A stretch of DNA of 64,000 bases, taken from assembly GCA_963725255.1 (NCBI GenBank), contig CAVRXV010000008.1:90818-154817 (forward strand), given 5' to 3'. Below, one piece after another: positions 61,765 to 64,000 of this stretch. How positions within the stretch are numbered: position 1 is the first letter of the stretch; each line of letters opens with the position of its first letter. A program made the translations under genes and the position numbers. The notes under the pieces were generated by a model. The model did not search any database and was not told where the DNA came from. It saw only the letters and a program-made list of their open reading frames with translations. Origin of the DNA: JAIEPX01 sp963725255. Lineage in GTDB: Bacteria > Pseudomonadota > Gammaproteobacteria > JAIEPX01.

Positions 61765-62625
61765 TTAAGCAACACAGCGCTCCTCAAACTCTATCGGAGA
61801 TAGATAGTTCAAATAAGAATGCTTTCGTTGCCGATTATAAAATAGCTCAATGTATTCAAACAAAGAGCTTCTTGCCTCACTTCGCTTATGGTAATCATTA
61901 TGATGAACAAGCTCAACTTTGAGACTGTGAAAAAAGCTCTCCACCACAGCATTATCATAACATTCACCTTTGCGACTCATACTGCATACCATACCATAGG
62001 ATCTCAATAACGCTTGATAATTTTTTGCATAATACTCCTTCCCTCTATCCGAATGGATTAACATCCCTTGAGCTATTTGTCTTTGACAAACTGCGTTCCT
62101 CAAAGCTTGTTGAGCTAATTTGCTTTCTAAACGCTCACCCATTGACCACCCGACAACTTTTCGTGAAAATAAATCTAAAACCACAGCCAAAAACAACCAA
62201 CCCTCTCGAGTAGGTATGTAGGTGACATCACAGGCCCAGACTTGATTCATCATACCAGGTGAAAATTCACGATCTAATAGGTTTTTTGCTGGATTTAAGC
62301 TCTTCCTTGAATCTGTTGTGATCCTAAATTTCTTGATCGTTTTAGGGACAATTTTTGCAATGTGCATCAATCGTGCCACTCGATTCAAACTGCATTTATA
62401 TCCCAGCTCTAACAATGTTTTATGAATTCTTGGAGCACCATATACCTGCCTATTCTGATTAAAAATTTGGTGTATTCTCTCAATGAGTTGCTGATTTTCT
62501 TTTGTCCTGGCTGAGTTCGGACAAGTCAACCAATTATAAAATCCTCGACGTGATACCATCATCACTTTGCAAAGCAAAGTGATGGGATAAATCTCTCGAT
62601 TGGTTTTAATAAATGTGTACTTCAC
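61765..62625 (-). CDS. IS3-family transposase OrfB (element B, copy 2)
   Basis: 286 aa, identical to 24481-25341, with an intact DDE triad (WACDVTYIP, HSDRGKEYY, NAVVESFF). GTG start overlapping OrfA by 4 bp. Confidence 0.95.
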   Translation of the reverse strand: MKYTFIKTNREIYPITLLCKVMMVSRRGFYNWLTCPNSARTKENQQLIERIHQIFNQNRQVYGAPRIHKTLLELGYKCSLNRVARLMHIAKIVPKTIKKFRITTDSRKSLNPAKNLLDREFSPGMMNQVWACDVTYIPTREGWLFLAVVLDLFSRKVVGWSMGERLESKLAQQALRNAVCQRQIAQGMLIHSDRGKEYYAKNYQALLRSYGMVCSMSRKGECYDNAVVESFFHSLKVELVHHNDYHKRSEARSSLFEYIELFYNRQRKHSYLNYLSPIEFEERCVA

Positions 62626-62912
62626 TCGGCATTCTCTGTGAAGTACACTGCTGCCTTTTTTAGGATTTCGTTCTCCAGCTCAAGTTGCCTTATTTTAGCT
62701 TTTAAAGCTTTTGTTTCATCGATTGGTTTGTGATGTTGCCCCTTGCCAGGAAAGGCCTTCTTACCATTAGCTTGAATTTCTTTTTGCCATTTATACAATT
62801 GATTACGCTTTACCCCTAGCTCACGCGCTAACTGAGCAGCGTTTGTATCCTTTTGCTCTAATAATCGAACAGCCTCTCGTTTAAACTCAGGACTTAAGGT
62901 TGGGTTCTTCAT
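62622..62912 (-). CDS. IS3-family transposase OrfA (element B, copy 2)
   Basis: 97 aa from the ATG at 62912 (MKNPTLSPEFKREAV), identical to copy 1. Helix-turn-helix and coiled coil; A_AAA_AAG heptamer near the end for -1 frameshifting into OrfB. Confidence 0.93.
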   Translation of the reverse strand: MKNPTLSPEFKREAVRLLEQKDTNAAQLARELGVKRNQLYKWQKEIQANGKKAFPGKGQHHKPIDETKALKAKIRQLELENEILKKAAVYFTENAE

Positions 62913-63057
62913 AGCTAAACTCCTATAATGGAGCACCATAGTGCCCCCGTTTAAGAGTGTGTGTCAATTTGGGGGAGGTTCAAGTTGACCCCTTTTCATC
63001 TATCATTGTGACTACACTATTATTTGAGTGTAAGTCGATTCCAGAATATAATTTCAT

Positions 63058-63128
63058 AGAAGGCTCCTTGTTAATTACGGGTTAAAAGCTGAGTTTATCT
63101 AAATAAGCTCAGTTTTGGGGAGCCTTCT
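63058..63128 (-). ncRNA. Structured leader of the IS110 transposase (bridge-RNA-like or RBS-sequestering)
   Basis: Perfect 10-bp outer stem AGAAGGCTCC (63058-63067) with GGAGCCTTCT (63119-63128). Inside it lies a long imperfect hairpin AAAAGCTGAGTTTATCTAAA ... CTCAGTTTT (63085-63116). In the minus-strand transcript the transposase ribosome site is in the outer stem, which would hide it. IS110 elements encode a bridge RNA upstream of the transposase; whether this 71-nt fold is part of one cannot be decided by eye. Confidence 0.5.
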
Positions 63129-63135
63129 TATGATT

Positions 63136-63165
63136 ATCGCGTCTTGAGTTGTGACGCGACGCCAT
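63136..63165. repeat. Chimeric copy of the CTCAAGACGCGACGCC repeat
   Basis: CGCGTCTTGAGTTGTGA (forward half) runs directly into CGCGACGCCATC (the opposite strand's half), giving an internal palindrome GCGTC...GACGC. It directly flanks the IS110 leader, so the IS110 element may have entered next to or through this repeat. Confidence 0.6.
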
Positions 63166-63168
63166 CAC

Positions 63169-64000
63169 CTAAAAATACATGTAAGGATTCGGAGTATCTT
63201 GTTCAACTAGACCCAATTCTTGAAGTTCTTTGAAGGCTTCTTCTTTCATATTGAGTCTTAATATTTTAATGGTCTGATATTTTGCAAGAGTTCCAGTGAG
63301 GGGTAAGTTCTCGGTAATTTCATCTTCAAGTGCTTTAAAATTTGTTTCGTCAATTACCAGTTCACCACTTTTCTTTTCATGAGATCACATTTCGATGCGC
63401 TGGGTTCAAATCCACTCATGCAAACGAAGTGACGTAATACAGATTGATCTTTGTAGTGCTTTTCTAGAAGGTGTCGAAATGCATATAAGCGACGTAATAT
63501 TTTTAGGCCACTTTCGGGATAATGGGTGATTCCACTCTCGCCATTACGTGTAAGAGTATTATATTCGTCTGCAATGGTAACGAAATAACCCAGAGCTCCA
63601 CAGTGCTGAAATAGGTAATTTTTCCACCGTTTTAGTAATTCACGTGCTTCGCCTATGTATTGTGGACTTTGCATTAAAGGTGTGCGTGAGATCATTTCCA
63701 AAAGATAATAAACCTGCAGGACCATGATATAACCAAACCGTTCTATTGAGGCTTCTAAAAGAGCAGAATCTAAAGGATTTGCATCTGGGTGCTTATCAAA
63801 GCTTTTAAGCATGTTGTGTTGATCAATTCCTGCTTTACATAATAAAGCAGGTAATAGAATTTTAGTGCGGGAATGTTGAGCGCCCGCAAACATTCTCGAT
63901 GAGACTAAGGACAAACTGAGTGTGGCTTTATTGTCGAGTGTCTGAGCTATATACGTTATACGATCTAAAATTTCAGTGGGTAAATCACATAGACCTGATC
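63169..64000 (-). CDS. F-box-like protein, N-terminus beyond window, C-terminal frameshift
   Basis: Open from the window edge down to a TAA at 63354. Just inside the edge it reads LCDLPTEILDRITYIAQTLD followed by NKATLSLSLVSSRMF, an F-box pattern (LP-E-h-h-x-I...L...L-LV(S)-x-R-h). A ~170-residue helical region follows. After KCDLMKRK the frame ends in VVNW; shifting one base in AAAAGAAAAG (~63375) continues it for ~65 codons (SGELVIDETNFKALEDEITE ... NPYMYF) to TAG 63169, so the tail is probably original. F-box proteins of Legionella recruit host SKP1-cullin ubiquitin ligases; a similar role here is inference. Confidence 0.7.

Larger units (their letters stand above)
61734..62982 (-). mobile_element. 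IS3-family element B, copy 2
   Basis: 1249 bp, same ends and identical transposase proteins as copy 1 (24124-25372). Target duplication AGT at 61731-61733 and 62983-62985. Inserted in codon 25/26 of the IS110 transposase gene. Confidence 0.95.
60789..63057 (-). pseudogene. IS110-family transposase gene interrupted by element B
   Basis: Start ATG 63057 with AAGGAG upstream; the first 25 codons read MKLYSGIDLHSNNSVVTMID then EKGST, the classic IS110 N-terminus with the first Asp of the DEDD RuvC-like core. Element B interrupts here. The frame resumes at 61730: VYEKRHSND, the catalytic segment VVESTYNWYWLVDGLQ, YTDDKSDARWLAELLRL, and a C-terminal transposase_20 domain with LLEVPGIGKKLAITIM. Removing 1249 bp plus one AGT gives 1017 bp, 338 aa, in frame. 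The DDE/DEDD motifs remain, so it was intact before the insertion. A 332-codon frame starting inside element B reads only the distal part. Confidence 0.92.

Overview
The window looks like the chromosome of an AT-rich, host-associated gammaproteobacterium of the Legionellales/Coxiellaceae type. Two things suggest this. The core genes are gammaproteobacterial: thrS-infC, rpmI-rplT-pheST-ihfA, divergent rne/rluC, kdsB, murI, rlmJ and a kdpFABCD remnant. Between them lie many eukaryote-like or effector-like proteins: ankyrin, two leucine-rich-repeat types, Sel1, an F-box-like protein, Fic, an ankyrin-Nudix fusion and a large Ala/Thr/Pro-rich protein. No marker gene fixes the genus; that part is inference.

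Layout. 0-7.4 kb: the Ala/Thr/Pro-rich protein (runs off the left edge), an ABC-F ATPase, a MATE-like exporter and ilvE. 7.4-14.1 kb: a decaying potassium-ATPase operon (kdpF and kdpC intact, kdpA and kdpB with about eight frameshifts, kdpD cut before its kinase domain). 14-29 kb: accessory DNA with small unknown genes, a methyltransferase, a Sel1 protein, a DUF234-type ATPase with a clear promoter, a deoxyribosyltransferase-like protein, gene remnants and many dispersed repeats. 29-34 kb: a fic gene split by an insertion sequence, then an LRR gene translationally overlapping an ABC exporter gene. 34-38 kb: murI, tRNA-Val, thrS, infC, corA. 38.8-49.7 kb: an accessory block (two ankyrin proteins, vapBC, a duplicated P-loop kinase gene, an LRR protein, a DMT permease, rlmJ) that separates thrS-infC from rpmI-rplT-pheS-pheT-ihfA, which are usually contiguous. 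50-60.4 kb: those translation genes, tRNA-Pro, trm112-like, kdsB, rne and rluC. 60.4-64 kb: an IS110-type transposase gene split by an IS3-type element, then an F-box-like protein running off the right edge.

Mobile DNA. Two different IS3-family elements are each present twice: A, 1239 bp, and B, 1249 bp. All four have 3-bp target duplications that can be read directly (CCT and GGT for A; GAT and AGT for B). One B copy sits inside the last bases of an A copy. Removing the elements restores in-frame genes for a Rap1a/Tai-like protein, a Fic protein and an IS110 transposase. Two further repeat families are scattered through intergenic DNA. One consists of long palindromes with GGGGTCAAATCT or GGTGTCAGATCT arms. 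The other is built on a core reading CTCAAGACGCGACGCCATTT. Several genes begin or end in these repeats, and some repeats abut 3' remnants of LRR, ankyrin or unknown genes, which suggests they act as rearrangement points.

Sequence-quality caution. The essential rplT gene carries a one-base deficit in an A-run, and the F-box gene shows a similar break. A few single-base assembly errors are therefore possible, although the density of frameshifts in kdpAB is too high for that explanation.
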